Below are positions 1 to 12,649 of a stretch of 64,000 nucleotides of DNA, piece after piece. Where the stretch lies: assembly GCA_021234155.1 (NCBI GenBank), contig JAJEKV010000028.1, positions 2,752,567 through 2,816,566 of the forward strand, in the 5' to 3' direction. The DNA comes from Isoetes taiwanensis. Taxonomy: Eukaryota > Streptophyta > Lycopodiopsida > Isoetales > Isoetaceae. A program made the position numbers and the translations under genes. The notes under the pieces were generated by a model, which was not told where the DNA came from, ran no database searches, and was given only the letters and a program-made list of their open reading frames with translations. How positions within the stretch are numbered: position 1 is the stretch's first letter; each line of letters begins with the position of its first letter.

Positions 1-1299
1 CAGTTAGATAAGATATGTACATTCTGTAATTTTTATATCTAACCATTCGTCCTCCCAGCATATACTTCACTCATACAAGTTACCCTCATCACATCATACA
101 AAACATCCATAACTTTCTCGGTCAACATTTATATCCCTAATCGGGGTCGTCGAAGTTGCTCATATCGAGGGATTTTGAATGCTCTCTATCAACAGTTAGT
201 AGCCTCCAGGTCTGCTATACCATCAAATGCCCAAGAGGAGAAGCAAATTGCTAGTATCGGACAAACAAAAGCTTAGCAAGTTCAACAAGCTCAAGTAAAA
301 GTGGGCTTGCAATGGGGGGTCGCTAAAATCTAGACACAAGGTTCTGCAATGTAATGTATTCATACACGTTTTAGATCCTTGAGTTCATAGGTGGCAGCAA
401 AATTTACATGATATGATCTCGTTTTTAATTCATCTTCACTCACTTCTAGCTCATTTGCAAACAAAATTCAGACAACTAGTTCATCGTCACCTCGCTGATC
501 CACATAAGAGTCTCCTTGTTAAGAAACCACACCTTTTGAATGTATTTTAGTTTAGTACTTTATATGGTATCCTTTCAGATTGGCCATCTATTATATAAGA
601 AAGACAATTTCCATGATTCCCAACAATGCACTGGTTCCTTCAGCTTTGTAAGTCGAGGCTGTCAAACATCTCCAGCAAGCCCCCAGTTCATTACAGGCTC
701 CGCAGATTGGTAGAAAAGATGCAAATTCGTCAAGTACTAAGTCATTTTCCATCCAAACACCCACCTTTGCTATGGCAATAATTTCTAATCTGTTGGTAAA
801 AGTTGATAATGACATCTTTGAGAACAGTTAATGCATTGCTAAAGAACTGCTGAGGGTAAGGTTACCCGAGTTGCAAGGAAATATACTAGCAATGACATGA
901 TGGATGAGGGTTGCTTGAAGAGCAGCATGATCTTGGGTTAAAAGTCATCGTGATAAGTTCCTGCAAAGTAAAAGCATATAGATTAGTCATCAGACTTTTT
1001 GATAACTCCAGCAATCAAGAACAAGATTCAATGCACATACTCCTACAAATCAACGAAATTGAATACATGAAATTCAATTTGTTATTGGAGACAGAAATAT
1101 TTTTCATGCACTAGAGATCAATCAATTACCTTTGGTAGAATGAACACGATTCACTTACATATAGGCTTTCTCACTATAAAATAATATACAATTGAACTTC
1201 ATATTTGAGAACTTCAAATAAGCAGATTTTTAAGACCCTGAAAGAGAGACCTAACAGTTATCTAACCTGGAAAAATGTTTTACAGCATCCCACAATGGT
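1..1299. other. No gene recognised
   Basis: The stretch is moderately AT-rich and has only short open frames, the longest under 75 codons. None shows a motif I can name. It lies downstream of the minus-strand RNA-binding-protein remnant and may hold its 3' untranslated region, but nothing in the sequence marks the end of that transcript. Confidence 0.5.
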
Positions 1300-1309
1300 T
1301 TACTTGTGA

Positions 1310-2750
1310 TTACCTGTGCCATGCCATAAATTGGAATTTAGTTCTCCTCTTTTGGAAACATTTGAATCTGTCATGTGCCTGTGTGTAATATGTTGAACAC
1401 CTCCCGCTGCTGGGAGCTGGTCCTGGTGGAGTTTGGAACATCTATTAGCGATATTAACGCCGATTATATTGTGGCATTGGGCTGTCAATGCTGCATGATA
1501 TTGAGGGTTGGTAGCAAATACCAGCATAATAAGCAGCCTGAGCATTATATGCAGGCAGTCCTGGGGCGAAGGAGAAAATCCTAATGCCGCCCCCAGCTGG
1601 CATGGGAGGCCTCAGATAACCTGGGTATTTGGATGTACAACACCATATCCCGCTTGCACTTGGGGACCCTGGGTTGGAGTGACCTGTGGTGAAGCTTTGT
1701 CCTTCTGACCTTCTGCTGCTGGCGGCGACGTCACATGTGGGTCCTGTTAGCATAAAATGTTCAGCATATGCCAGAATGAAATTAAACTTAAAGCAATGCT
1801 GATTTCATATGCTACCTCAATTGTCTTGTTTTGGATCGTCAATTGCCTTCTTGGCAGCTTCCACACTTTTGCAAGTGATAAATGTAAAGCCACTGCATAA
1901 ATGTATCCATTAAGAACAGCAGCACTGTAAGGCAATGGGTGTTATCAAAACAGTAACCTACCGAGACTTTGAGCGTATTCTTGTCATATGCAACCGCTTC
2001 TTCAATTTCTCCATACTGTGAAAAATATTTTTAACAGTGTCTCATTTGATGTATCATATGCCAGACCACCAATGTATAACTTCCTCTGTGTCTGACCTAG
2101 CGGCGCTAGGCCAGTGCACTTCCAGAAGATGCCAAATTGCAAACAGTTATACGACCCTAAAAAGTAATTTAAATAATTTAGAACCTAACTGTCAAAACAT
2201 TGCAAGATTTACCATACATAAACTTACATCGATTTTGTTTTACAATGCTTTCAACGCCCGTTGAGCTGAATCCATAATGTAGCGTGAACGATGAATCAAA
2301 CCCACGCGGATTTCCCCTGTAGCGGTGATATTAACAGCCCCTTCTCTATCTCACCAAATTGTAGAAAGGCCTGTCCAAACGAATTACAAAATAAATCATT
2401 TCAAAATCAACAGTTAAGATCGGCGACATTGGTACGTTCTGGATGCTGTGAGTGTTCTCATGGTACGCACCACCGTAATACACCAGAAGCAGAAACAACC
2501 AGGTCATATGAAGTTAGCCATGCTTCACGGTACCAACAAATCAAGACATACCATACACCCACTTTCGCCGCACAAACAAGGCATGTCAAACAACAGTCAT
2601 GCCTGCACTCATCACGCCAGAGCCTCGTGAAGTAGTCTCCCAAGCTAGCCCACGCACAAACAGCTTCCGATGAGCAGGATCTTTGCTTGCAACATCTCTA
2701 ATATCATCTGCAACCGCAGGGTATTGAGAACCTCTGCAGAATACAAGCCC
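1310..2750 (-). pseudogene. UBA2-like RNA-binding protein (two RRMs), decayed
   Basis: Minus-strand blocks, separated by putative introns, resemble plant UBP1-associated UBA2-type hnRNP proteins, which bind U-rich RNA in the nucleus. About 2620-2715 encodes DPAHRKLFVRGLAWETTS, the start of the first RRM with its RNP2 motif. About 2225-2385 encodes FGEIEKG and MDSAQRALK, the rest of RRM1. About 1960-2110 encodes RKLYIGGLAYDTSNETLL and then, in another frame, YGEIEEAV, the start of RRM2. About 1815-1900 encodes SVEAAKKAIDD. About 1310-1720 gives a Gln/Pro/Gly/Tyr-rich tail after a splice-acceptor-like tract. The reading frame is broken by a stop after ALK in RRM1, an extra T near 2030 and an extra A near 1840. 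It is therefore a pseudogene, or a real gene with base-level sequence errors. The family call is firm at RRM level; the UBA2 subfamily is inferred from the DPAHRKLFVRGLAWETT signature. Confidence 0.72.
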
Positions 2751-2875
2751 ACACCACACGCATTCCCAGTCAATCCAATCATCTAAAACAACACCCAAAC
2801 AAAAAGTCGCCAAGATTTTAACAAGCATCCATCTGTCACACGACGTCTGCCAATCTTTCAATGAGTTGCAACACA

Positions 2876-4670
2876 AATACAGTTCAAAACGTGAGAAATT
2901 AGACTTGCTAGCCCTTTGATAATCAATTGAGATGTAATGTTGTAATGAACTTTAACTAAACTATCTTCCAGCATACCATCAAACGCCTTCAGTAAGGCGA
3001 TTATTAGGTACGCACATAACTTACACCTCTTAGGTCATTGATCTTCCAGAACATAATGCCCTCAAAAGAACCATGTATTAAAAATGCCTAAAATCAATGA
3101 TCTAAGTGCGAAAAAAGAAATATAATTTCCCCCATATTTCTTTTTACTTCTCCATCTTCTTCTGCTAACGTTTTTCAAAGGACATCCCACCTTCTTCATA
3201 GCTCTTTGGTACTCATTTCCTTCAACACCACATGCTGGTCCTCCTCCATGTTTTGGTTCTTCTGGTCCTTTCAGTTCCATCTTTTGGTTCCCCATGTTTT
3301 CTCATCTCCTTCACCCTACACAACTTTTCATGGCCCATGCACTCCTATCATTTCTGCTGCTGCTGCGACCCTTTTTTGGTCATGCTTATGTTAACTCACA
3401 TTTGCAGGACATTTCTTCATCCTCAGGATGCGTCTTTTGGATTCTCCAGCCTCTGATGCGCATCAACCGCATCTTTTCTGGTACAACGTCTACCATCCTA
3501 CACACACATCTGGTTTTGTGGTTTTCATCCCAATCGCCGAGTGCTCCATCCCTTCCTTCCTCATTCCGTATGGAAATAGATTGTTCTCCTACCTCTCTGT
3601 CCCATTTTGATTCTGAAGATGAAGATGAATGTGTAGCATATGAAGATGGTAACAAAACATATCTTCTTCTGCTACATTCCATTTTGGTGATAGGCCTACT
3701 GCTTCTCCATCTCATTTTGCCAATAGAACATCTTTGCCATTTGCACCTACTGGACGATGCCTTTGCTAAAGCTGTCAACAAGGATGAGAACAACCGGATC
3801 AGATGCATGCAACAAAGTGTACCTATTGATAAATCCTTCATGGAAACTTTACGCTGATCCGCTGCCAAAATTTGATGGAAGCTTTAATTTCTTCCCCCAG
3901 TGCTTGCTGGGCATTTATGAACAAATCCAAATGTTCCTGCTTTCCTGACGTGATTTGGTACACTATCATTAACAAATGATGATACGCCATATCAATACCA
4001 TTCAAGATTCTGATTAGGATCCCCGTAAATGGCGAATAATGTATGAAAAGGCGAAGCATGCATTGCCAAGAATGGGGATACCGTGGAAGTAGCCAAGGCA
4101 ATTGAAGTTATCAAAGTTTGATCGATCTATGTCTGTTGTCCTAACAAGTTGCCAAGGCTCAGGATTGGTTGTCTATATACGTTTCTAATTCTTTATGTGC
4201 ATGTGCCTGAGTTTAAACTTTTCCCCAACAGCTTATATCAATTTGGGTTGTTGTGTTGCATTTTGCTTTATATCATGCTATGTTTTGGCCTTCAAAAGTG
4301 TCTTCCAATTGAATAAAAATAGCATTTTTTCTATACCCGATTCGTTGTAGTTGCCCAAGTAAAGGAGAGAAACTACATGATACGTGCATATTTTTCAATC
4401 ATGTTCAGTCTTTTGATTTGTCATTGCTGCAGATTATATATGCATTTAAACTTTCAAAATTGTTCCTTACGAGAAGGGCAGACTAAGAAACAAATGCAAG
4501 GGCGCTCAGGACCCTGTGCTGTATGAACATATTGTGGGAAGAGATATAAAGTGAGTAATATTCCCATGTTCAACAAAATTTCTTAAAAGTACACTCTCAA
4601 CTGCCTAATAAATCTATAGTATAGGCGACAATTAATGATGCATCTAAGCCCCATGATTAGAAGACACCTG
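2876..4670. other. Unassigned; one 187-codon open frame
   Basis: The longest open frame is 3294-3857 on the plus strand (187 codons). It is rich in Leu, Ser and His with a short acidic patch (SEDEDE), and overlapping open frames of 160 codons exist on the other strand. I recognise no domain and see no splice or composition signal that favours one strand. It may be chance, or part of the upstream region of the RNA-binding gene. The rest (3870-4670) looks anonymous. Confidence 0.3.
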
Positions 4671-4679
4671 GATCTTTCT

Positions 4680-6460
4680 ATCCTACAATATGTACCATGA
4701 GCTTCATTACATTAGATGCTTTCCAGTATACTCTCCTTGATATGCAATATGAATGCATCCTCCCACCTATCCGCCTATGAATGTTTTGATAACTTTGCAC
4801 TACACATGCAGTGGGATCTTCTGGAAATAAGTTAAACTTTCTGCAGCACGCCCTGCCCTTTTGCAAGTCACAGTGGTTGGCCCATGCAGCAAAAACGTCA
4901 TCCATAGGACTGCATCAGACTCTATTGCATCAGACTCTATTGGCATTTTATCACGACAAAAGCTTCTACTTCATCCAGCCATCCCGCCGTCCAATGAGGT
5001 CAATCATACAATGGTAGTGTTTACCTCCCAACATGAGGCCAGCACCACTTCTCAAGAAGAAAACAAAATAATGGCATCCATTATCAACTAGACCTGAATG
5101 ACTGGTAGCAGAAGAGGACACTTAAGAATGTAATAGAATTTGGCTTCAGACCTTCCATTTGCATTTGGTGCACAAACAGGATGACTTTATGGCTATAACG
5201 CTGATTGCAAATCACTGCATTCCATGAAATTGTATTCCTTTCTTGTAAATTTATCAAAGATATGATGTGCATCCTCCAGATTTTCTTACTATGCATATTC
5301 ACAAGGCGTTGCCCACAGAATAGGCTAGTATGCTTACGATCAACAGAAACACTGTGAATCCATCTTCCCTCAACTGTGTCCTGAGGTTAGGCGCACACAC
5401 TTAGGAGAATGTAATAAAAAGCCTTCGTCTAAATCCATTCCCTTCGAATCCATCCACCTAGAGATGAAGGCCTCCTTCTGGTAGCCATTGTCAGAAAATG
5501 CTATTGTATCATGGTGTTCCATGCTGCCAAGTTCATTTCATGTGCTCCAAAATGTCCCTACTGATAAGCTATCTTCCAAACTATACATGTTTACAACAGC
5601 ACTCCCACCATTATCCAAACAGACACCACTTTCCGATAATAGTGGCATGGATGAGATTCTACCATTTGACAAAGGTCGCTGGGGAAAGCATATGTTGTCA
5701 AATTTAGCAAGGTGATTTCCTATCTGGCCCTATTGCATTACTGTTGCATCAATTCAAAATAATTCAAAGGCCTCCTCTCCATAACCATGCTGAGCATAGG
5801 CTGTGAGCGTAAGCACCAAGAATACATGTTTTCTATTTTTGCATTCTACTGTCAAAAATGGCACCCTTTTTCTAAATTCCATTTTCCATACATATTAAGA
5901 AGAGCTGTACGATAACAATACGTGACCCAAGGATGACCATCAAGAACACAGGAATAAAAGAAATTTACCATCACCAGGGATGCTGAGATGATACATGGAT
6001 TAAATTAACCTCCCAAAAGAATGTACTATCTGCGCTTTATGTGTTGCTCTTTCATTCTTGTAAAAGTGCTGAAGTGCTTGACTTCTATAACCACAATCAC
6101 TATATGCTGTGATCATTGCATTCCATATAGGATTAATTTAATGCAAATACGTTAATAGCACATTTTTATATTTCCACTTAATTCGTACATGCTAATCAGT
6201 GCAGTCTATGGCACATCATCTTCTAATCCCTGGCAGATAATGCTGGTGGATAAGCATAAGTTATTCCATCTCGTAGGCCCCTCCCACATTACCCCAATGA
6301 TAGAGATAAATGTGATTTTATCTGGTTTTGATATTTCTTCCATCTGATCAAAGATTTGCAAGGCCCTTGCCTCGACCAAGCTCTTAGTATGCCTAACTAT
6401 GACATTCCAGGAAAGATATTTCTCTTGACCATTCTATCAAACACCTGACATGCCTATTTT
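4680..6460 (-). pseudogene. PPR protein, E-class, decayed
   Basis: Pentatricopeptide-repeat proteins bind organelle RNA for editing, splicing or stability. Read on the minus strand, successive PPR motifs appear in shifting frames: CQVFDRMVKRN near 6400-6450; SWNVIV then PDKITFISII near 6300-6400; ALISMYE near 6180; YAQHGYGEEAFELF near 5770-5820; AAWNTMI and FSDNGYQKEAF near 5470-5540; NTISWNAVI and MEGLKPNSITFLSVL near 5100-5240. The 3' part (4740-4860) keeps FPEDPTACVV and a following helix, which matches the E domain after the last PPR. Many stops and frameshifts separate the motifs and no start codon is visible, so this is a relic. No DYW deaminase motif follows; downstream DNA is unrecognised. 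Confidence 0.8.
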
Positions 6461-6719
6461 AAACCACAGTCATTTTTCCATACAAGTTGATGAAACTTGT
6501 CACCAACTTATAACATTTAGCTCAACCTTGCAATTTAACAATGTGAGAATGAATAACTTACCATACAGAAAGAGACCAGTGGAGAAGCACAGGAACCGAA
6601 GATTATTATAAAAGCTATATCTGGTAGGAAACCTTTTTCTGCATGTTATGAAATGAATTAAAAAGCTCTTTTCCAAAATCCATGTTGTATATATAATGAA
6701 ATCATGGAGGTCCATGAGA

Positions 6720-7836
6720 TCAAATTATGGCAATCGGCTTGATTAAGCAGATTCTGCATTTTTCACATCCATGCACGCTTCCATACATCTTTACAAGGGC
6801 GCAGCTTGTCACAGCAACGCCATGTGAAAACCCATAAGGAGGAATGATAGCATGTAATTTTACACTTTTGAGAGTGCATCAGGAGCAGAACAGGCGTTTT
6901 AAAATGATAAATGCCACCATATCTAATCATTACCTTCCAGTTCTACTTTGCAGAAGAAAAATTGAAGGCTTCTTTGACCACCTCAGATATATGCCAAGTA
7001 TGGCAGTCCAGCTTACCATGCCAGCTCGACGAGTTTGATGGCCATCAACAGAAACGGGACTACTGGGTTTGGGTATTGGCCATCTTAATTCGGCTTTGAA
7101 GGATTCATTCGTCTTTTGGCCAAATTAAGTTTGTATATTATATTGAGGGACGGAATATTTTTGGCAGTCCAGCCAAGCAATCAATCAGGGGTAGGTGGGG
7201 TTGCCCTTCCACGGGAAGTATCATACCCTTGGTACAAAAGTACCCTTTCCTCCGCTGTCCCATTCCCCTCCCAACGTGTAGCAAGTGTCGCCGGATTCGT
7301 CGCCCACTGAACCCACTTCGTCTTGCACTCATCCTTAAGCGCACCCGAGAATATTCTACCCCCCCCGTGGGCCATCCCGAGGCATGATTCAATCGTGGGG
7401 CTAGAATTACGCTAATTCCGCTTATAATCGCCTCCCGAGCAAAGATGGATTATCAAGATTGGTGGCTCAAGCAATTCCATCAACAATTCTCAATCCGGTA
7501 AGAATCAAGCATGTCCCTTTGTTTACCGCTGCTGCTCGGAGCGATGGTGTCGACTAGGGCCCGAATACAGATCGATGCCACCTGATTCAGGAAACAATGG
7601 CAGACCTTGGCCGGGCAAGCAAAGCGTTTTGTGCGCCCAAAGAAGAAAGGGGCAAGAATTCGGATTTTACACTGCAATACCAAGGAGACCAACAAAGCGA
7701 TGGCAATGGGAGGAAGAGAGATGTCGACATCGACTTGTTTTAGGTAAGTGAAAATAGAATTTCAATTAGATAGATAGTATTTTAACGCCACGCCACAGGG
7801 CAAAGATCCAACTTGGGACATGTGACCACACACCAC
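6720..7836. other. Intergenic, nothing recognised
   Basis: There are several overlapping short frames on both strands and a moderately GC-rich patch at 7200-7700. No domain, splice signal or terminal repeat was recognised. The tract near 7225-7250 contains a GGTACAAAAGTACC palindrome, but no paired element was found. Confidence 0.4.
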
Positions 7837-7838
7837 AC

Positions 7839-7877
7839 TACATTGGGGTCTAAGTTAGATATTGGGGTACAAAAAGC
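7839..7877 (+). repeat. Fragment of a SINE 3' tail
   Basis: About 35 bases match, in inverted orientation and with two or three differences, the 3' part of the SINE at 12040-12210 (shared core GATATTGGGGTACAAAA). No tRNA-like promoter boxes precede it here. It is most simply a 5'-truncated copy. The alternative, that the pair are the two terminal inverted repeats of a 4.25-kb DNA element, is less likely because the inner sequences diverge at once. Confidence 0.5.
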
Positions 7878-7879
7878 GA

Positions 7880-9098
7880 TAAGCGTATGATAAAGGTAAA
7901 GCTCGAAAGCAAAACGCATTTTCGCCGAGCCTCAAATCCGACTCGAATCAAGAACTACATCCGGGCAGATTTCCTTTCCGGTGCATGAAACTAAAGTGAC
8001 CATATACATGTTATCAATCTTTCTACATTTTCGCATTTATCAACCTTTCCGCATCGGTTAGGGGCCTTTAACACTCCCTGCTTTCGCATCTCCATTATCT
8101 TGCCTAAGTCTTGGGCATCCTGAAAAGCTTATACTAAGAATAACGTTAACGTCTTCCGAGTACTTGAATCGTGGGGAATCAATGAACCCGCCTGTTTACC
8201 TGCTAGCTTCCATCAACTGCTTGCATTTGAACACAGTCAAGCTTTCACTTTACTCAAAGACCATGGGTTTCTATCATATAATTTGGGATTTATAGTCTCA
8301 TAAATGTTGTTTTAGAACAGGTCCATCATATCATTAGATTTGGGATATAGTTTTCAAGCATTGTTTTGGATTAGCTTTTACATGTTTAACGTTCTCTATT
8401 TTGTAATGAGAATGGTAGCAATGATTTAAGTTCTCCTATTATGGGACGTAATGCATTCAAAGAAGCATAAGTCGCCCAAAGTGATATTTTTGAGCACTTC
8501 ATTGGATGGAATAGGTATATGCATGAGCGAATAATTCATATCCTTCTAATATTTTTTTTTCATCCTCTGCACAAGATGGTTGATAGAATTATACTCCTGC
8601 AAAACAAAGAAAGATCCAAGAAAAGGTTGATTTGAATGCTTTGAAATGAATGGTTAAACACTATCACATTTGAGTGTTTGCTAGCTTGGTTTCCATCATA
8701 CTGAGTAAATCCTCTTGGGTGCGGGATCAAGTTTATGTTTCCTTATTTTGCATCTTATGTTGCATGTCCGGTGTTCGGATGAGATGATAAGTAAGCTAAA
8801 AACGTCATCTTAGATGGGAGATGTCATGTCTTGTTGTATGAAATACCCTATCATTAAATTCTCGCCACACTCATTCATCCCGAAAGCGCAAGATCCCATG
8901 GGTACCAACCATTTGGATGTTGGCTTGGAGTTTGGACTTAAAACTTTATGCATGGCTTAAGGGTATCAATGAGCATATATTGGCCAAGTTTCCGGTCATT
9001 TTAAGTTCTCAAACTCAAGATATTACAAGTTGTATTAGACTTTTCTTTGCAGAAAACAGTTTTTGCACATCTAAGGTTCCCTATGAAATTTCAAGATT
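7880..9098. other. Intergenic, nothing recognised
   Basis: AT-rich DNA with no open frame longer than about 60 codons and no recognisable element ends. It leads directly into the tandem repeat at 9099. Confidence 0.45.
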
Positions 9099-9570
9099 AC
9101 TTTGAATTAGCTTTTGTAATTTAGCGAGCACTTGAATAACTTTGAGGATGACTTGCTTGCCAAACCTCAGCTTCAAATAATAACGTTTGCCTCCTCAAAA
9201 TAGGTCTGGCGTAGAAAAACTGGTCTAAAAGTTTTTCCTTCACAAAATCAAGACAAGAGCAAAAATAAGAAAATAGAACTTGTACTTTGAATTAGCTTTT
9301 GTAATTTGGGAGCACTTGAATAAACTTAAAGATGACATGCTTGCCAAATCTTAGCTTCAAATAATCAATTTCCCTCCTCAAAATAGATCCGATCTGTAAC
9401 TAGAAAAACAGGTCCTTCACAAAGACAAAAAGCAAAAATATATTTTATACTTTGAATTAGCTTTTTGTAATTTGGCAAACACTTGAATAACTTTAAGGAT
9501 GGCTTGCCCGCCAAATCTCAAATTTTCGGATAATAACGTTTTTGCAACTCAAAATAGCTCGACATGTAAG
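9099..9570. repeat. Three-copy tandem repeat, 165-185 bp
   Basis: The block beginning TTTGAATTAGCTTTT recurs at 9101, 9286 and 9451, giving spacings of 185 and 165 bases. Each copy continues with a 'cacttgaataa' segment, a 'gatg-c-tgcttgccaaatct' segment, a 'cttcaaataat' segment and a 'cctcaaaata' segment before an A-rich spacer. The copies are perhaps 80-85% alike by eye. The third copy ends near 9570. There is no coding potential. Confidence 0.85.
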
Positions 9571-10539
9571 ACCTAATTTTGTCTTGATTTGTGAAAGACA
9601 AAAAAGCATAAATTAGAAGGCATTTTAACAAATACGATATGATCCATGTCCTGTTCTTCAAAACATTGGGTCTTCAAGAATAATACTTTATTAAAGTAAT
9701 TGCTCAAACACATCTTCAAAACATCAAAGAAAATATGATAAATAACATTTCTTTGAATCATAGCAATGAACATAGCAAAGTAATCCTGTTTTTTGTTCTT
9801 TGCAAGATCAAAGTGTTAAACATCTTTTGCAAAATCAAAATGTTAAACACATGCATGCGCCCAAATGAGATGTCGTGGATTGAACCTAACAAAATCAAAG
9901 GTTTGAACACAAACATACAAAATTAAATGAGATGTCGTATTGAACACGAGAAACCAAAAATCTCTCCTTTTTTTTTTTCTTTCTTCTATTTCCACCATCT
10001 TTATACCGTTCATGGAGGTTTATATCGGCCACCATGATAACTAGAAATTAAGTATTATAGTTATCCGGGAATCCAATTGAAACATGAAGTCCTTCCCAAT
10101 CATCATCATTGTTTTCTTTGCACAAGAAGACCTTTTTTGCTTCAGATCTTGGCATCTAAAAATGAAATCAATTCTAGAGGTACAATAAAGCAAGAAATAA
10201 ATTGATTCTCCTGTAGCTTCTTCTTACAAAAAGATCCTAAACCAAGCGTTTGGCATCATAGACCATAATTGAATTTCATAGACCACCAAAAGATCCTTAA
10301 TTGAATGGAATATAGACCATAAAATAGCGAGAATGGAGATAATGATAATTCAATGAGCACTAATGCTTACAACATTCATTAGTACTTTGGAAGGAAAGGT
10401 GCCTTGTGTTAGAATGAACTTATGAACAAATTGCGGCCATTAGTTCTTATCACGAATAAGCAAGTCACGTAAATATAAGCCATGTGGAATCCAACATATG
10501 AGATAACGAAATTTAACCACTAAAAATGTAATAGCTCAC
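9571..10539. other. AT-rich, with short internal repeats
   Basis: No gene was found. Two small direct repeats are visible: a roughly 27-bp unit (GCAAGATCAAAGTGTTAAAC, then GCAAAATCAAAATGTTAAAC) near 9803-9850, and AAATGAGATGTCGT followed by an ATTGAAC-type tract at about 9863 and 9925. Confidence 0.5.
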
Positions 10540-11430
10540 TTGCCCGGTGAACCTTGCTTTTCTTATTCCTTCTCTTCTTCATTTTTCTTTGTCATTGTCA
10601 TCACCCCTTTGCCCCTTATGCCAAGAAGTTCTAGACCCTATTTCTTTGCTTCCTCCCCATGCTTGAGTTTTCTACCGCATGGAAAGACTTTTGATGTTGA
10701 TGGAAGACATTTACGCTTGATAATTTTCCAATGTCTTCTTCGGATCTTCAATCTTACATTTTAAGTTCGCAAAATTTGCGGGTTGCATTTCTTCAAGGTT
10801 TGTTCGGCAGACTTTTTTTAGTGTCTCTTCCTCCCTCAAAAGTTACGGATGATGTCCTTCTCGGCAGATGGTTCATTCAACCCTTCCAAAGACTTCTCTT
10901 TGACTTGATTTTTTCCTCAGATTTGAGATGCTATCAAGTCTGTTGTCCCCTAACAAAATAAAGGCCTCCTTCAGTTTGTTCTCTTCCTTCGTCGCTTTTA
11001 TGTGTGTCATGATGTTTTGTATGTTCACTTCAAACTTGTCGCACTCTCCTTTTCCTTTCTTTACCTATGAAGATTTAAACGAATCAGCGAGAAATGCTGA
11101 GACCGGTTTACCCTCATAGTTCTTAGGGTTCAGCGTGGCTTCATGGTGTTAGACCATGCAAATGCTCTGGCAAAGCATGTCCTTACTTCATTGTTTGTCA
11201 AGCCATACTGATATATCCTGGCAAGCAGATTCTGCAGCAAAAACTCAAACTCGGGCCTCACCTCCTTCACATAAACCTTTCCTTTCACCAATGGAGTCTT
11301 CCGGACTTGCAAGAAGCCGAAAGTCCGAAACATCGACTTCTTCAAAGATTTTTCGCAAATGCAGACGAGTTGTTGAGACCCATGTACTTGCAAAACTCAA
11401 ACTCTGTCCTGGCAAAAGAAGTTGCAAAGA
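10540..11430 (-). pseudogene. Decayed coding-like DNA, family unknown
   Basis: On the minus strand 11130-11393 is open and reads like real protein (RPEFEFLLQNLLARIYQYG). Further on, in other frames, charged helix-forming stretches appear (KEENKLKEAFILLGDN, then DPKKTLENYQA). That suggests a decayed coiled-coil protein, perhaps a retroelement gag, but I recognise no family. The plus strand is open in the same places and is probably a shadow. No exon structure could be fixed. Confidence 0.25.
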
Positions 11431-12039
11431 AAAAAAATCACAAATTCAATAGAATGCAAGCAAAACAAGCAACCCAATTGGCCATTTTTTGGAAAAAAAA
11501 AACTTACTCCTGAAGGATCAGCTGAAGCGCCTGAGTGTGCCATGTCTGATACAACAAACTTGAAGCCTGAAATCAAAGAAAAGTTCGAATGAAAAAAATC
11601 AAAAAATCAAACAGAAGGAACTCCGGAACGCGTGTAAAACCACCCTTCAGAAGTGATGGATAGGCGCCTACCCCCAGGCCCTTCATGACGGCCCTTCCCG
11701 GAAAATTTGAAGTCGCTTTTCTTCATCTAAATCTGATGCTGATTGATCCATTTAGAATCGTGTTGTACAGAGAATTGTGTTATACAGAGAAACCGTGCTG
11801 TACAAAGAAAATTTTGTTCAGGGGTAGAACACCGGATCATGCTTCCCGCCATAGCCAAATCCTATTAACTCTCCACGCCATCTCACAACAACCCCGCCAA
11901 AATGATTCCGCATCAATTTGATTTTGCGGTAGCTATGTCATCGATCCGAAGCAATTTGCTAAAACGGATCATCGCTCCCCGCCTCCAAGCACCTCCAAGC
12001 ACAATGACCAAGCACTAAAAGCAGGCCCCGGACGGGTGC

Positions 12040-12212
12040 TTTTGTACCCCAATATCTCACTTAGACCCATTGCTCGGTTGGGGCCCGGCCCCCAAACTTA
12101 CATTGCGTCTGTTAGGATTTGACCCCCAACAGTATCGAGTGCGATCTTGGGCGGTCTCGAACTCGAGACCACATTGCTAAGGAACTAGTGTGTTACCACT
12201 CAGACCAAACGC
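12040..12212 (-). mobile_element. tRNA-derived SINE
   Basis: Read on the minus strand, TGGTCTGAGTGG (12196-12207) fits an RNA polymerase III A box and GAGTTCGAGACC (12153-12164) fits a B box. The two are about 32 bases apart, as in tRNA genes and plant SINEs. A unique body and a tail ending ATATTGGGGTACAAAAGC follow. The tail recurs at 7839-7877. There is no cloverleaf with good stems, so this is a SINE head and not a working tRNA. No target duplication was identified. Confidence 0.68.
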
Positions 12213-12649
12213 CTGCACGCAAATATTACCTAATTGTCTTGTCTTGACGTGGAATCGAACCATCGATCCAAGTTAGAGAGGTCAACAGCCTTTCAACGTT
12301 CCATAAGCCTATATTAGAGAAGCATCTAGACGGTCAGGCATACCAGAGTCGTCCACCAGGGATTGGTTGTATGGGCGGATTTCCAAAAAGAATGCAAGGC
12401 ATCCCGAGATCCCGACACCAGCCCAAGAATAGGTGGCAGAAAGGTGGAATGGGTTTGACTCGTTGTCGTGAAGGAGCGCGGCAAATGAGATGGCGAGGAG
12501 GGTAATTCGCCTTTGATGGTGTGCCGTGAGCAAATGATGGAAGCTTTTCGCCAAAGGAACCCCGAGATCTCCTTCGAGTGCCGCTTGGAGGTTTCACGTG
12601 CTCAGTAATGAATCAAGCCAACTTGGATGGCTTCTACATTGTGGCTGAA

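Noticed and set aside
590-815. A minus-strand 74-codon frame resembling a lipid-transfer protein
   Set aside because: The resemblance was only a few residues and needed frame changes; no supporting exons were found.
3294-3857. A 187-codon plus-strand frame as a real gene
   Set aside because: Equally long frames overlap it on the other strand, composition is biased and no domain is visible. Kept only as a note.
7839-12085. A 4.25-kb DNA transposon bounded by inverted repeats
   Set aside because: One repeat is the tail of a SINE with polymerase III boxes, and similarity stops at the tail. The enclosed DNA shows no transposase.
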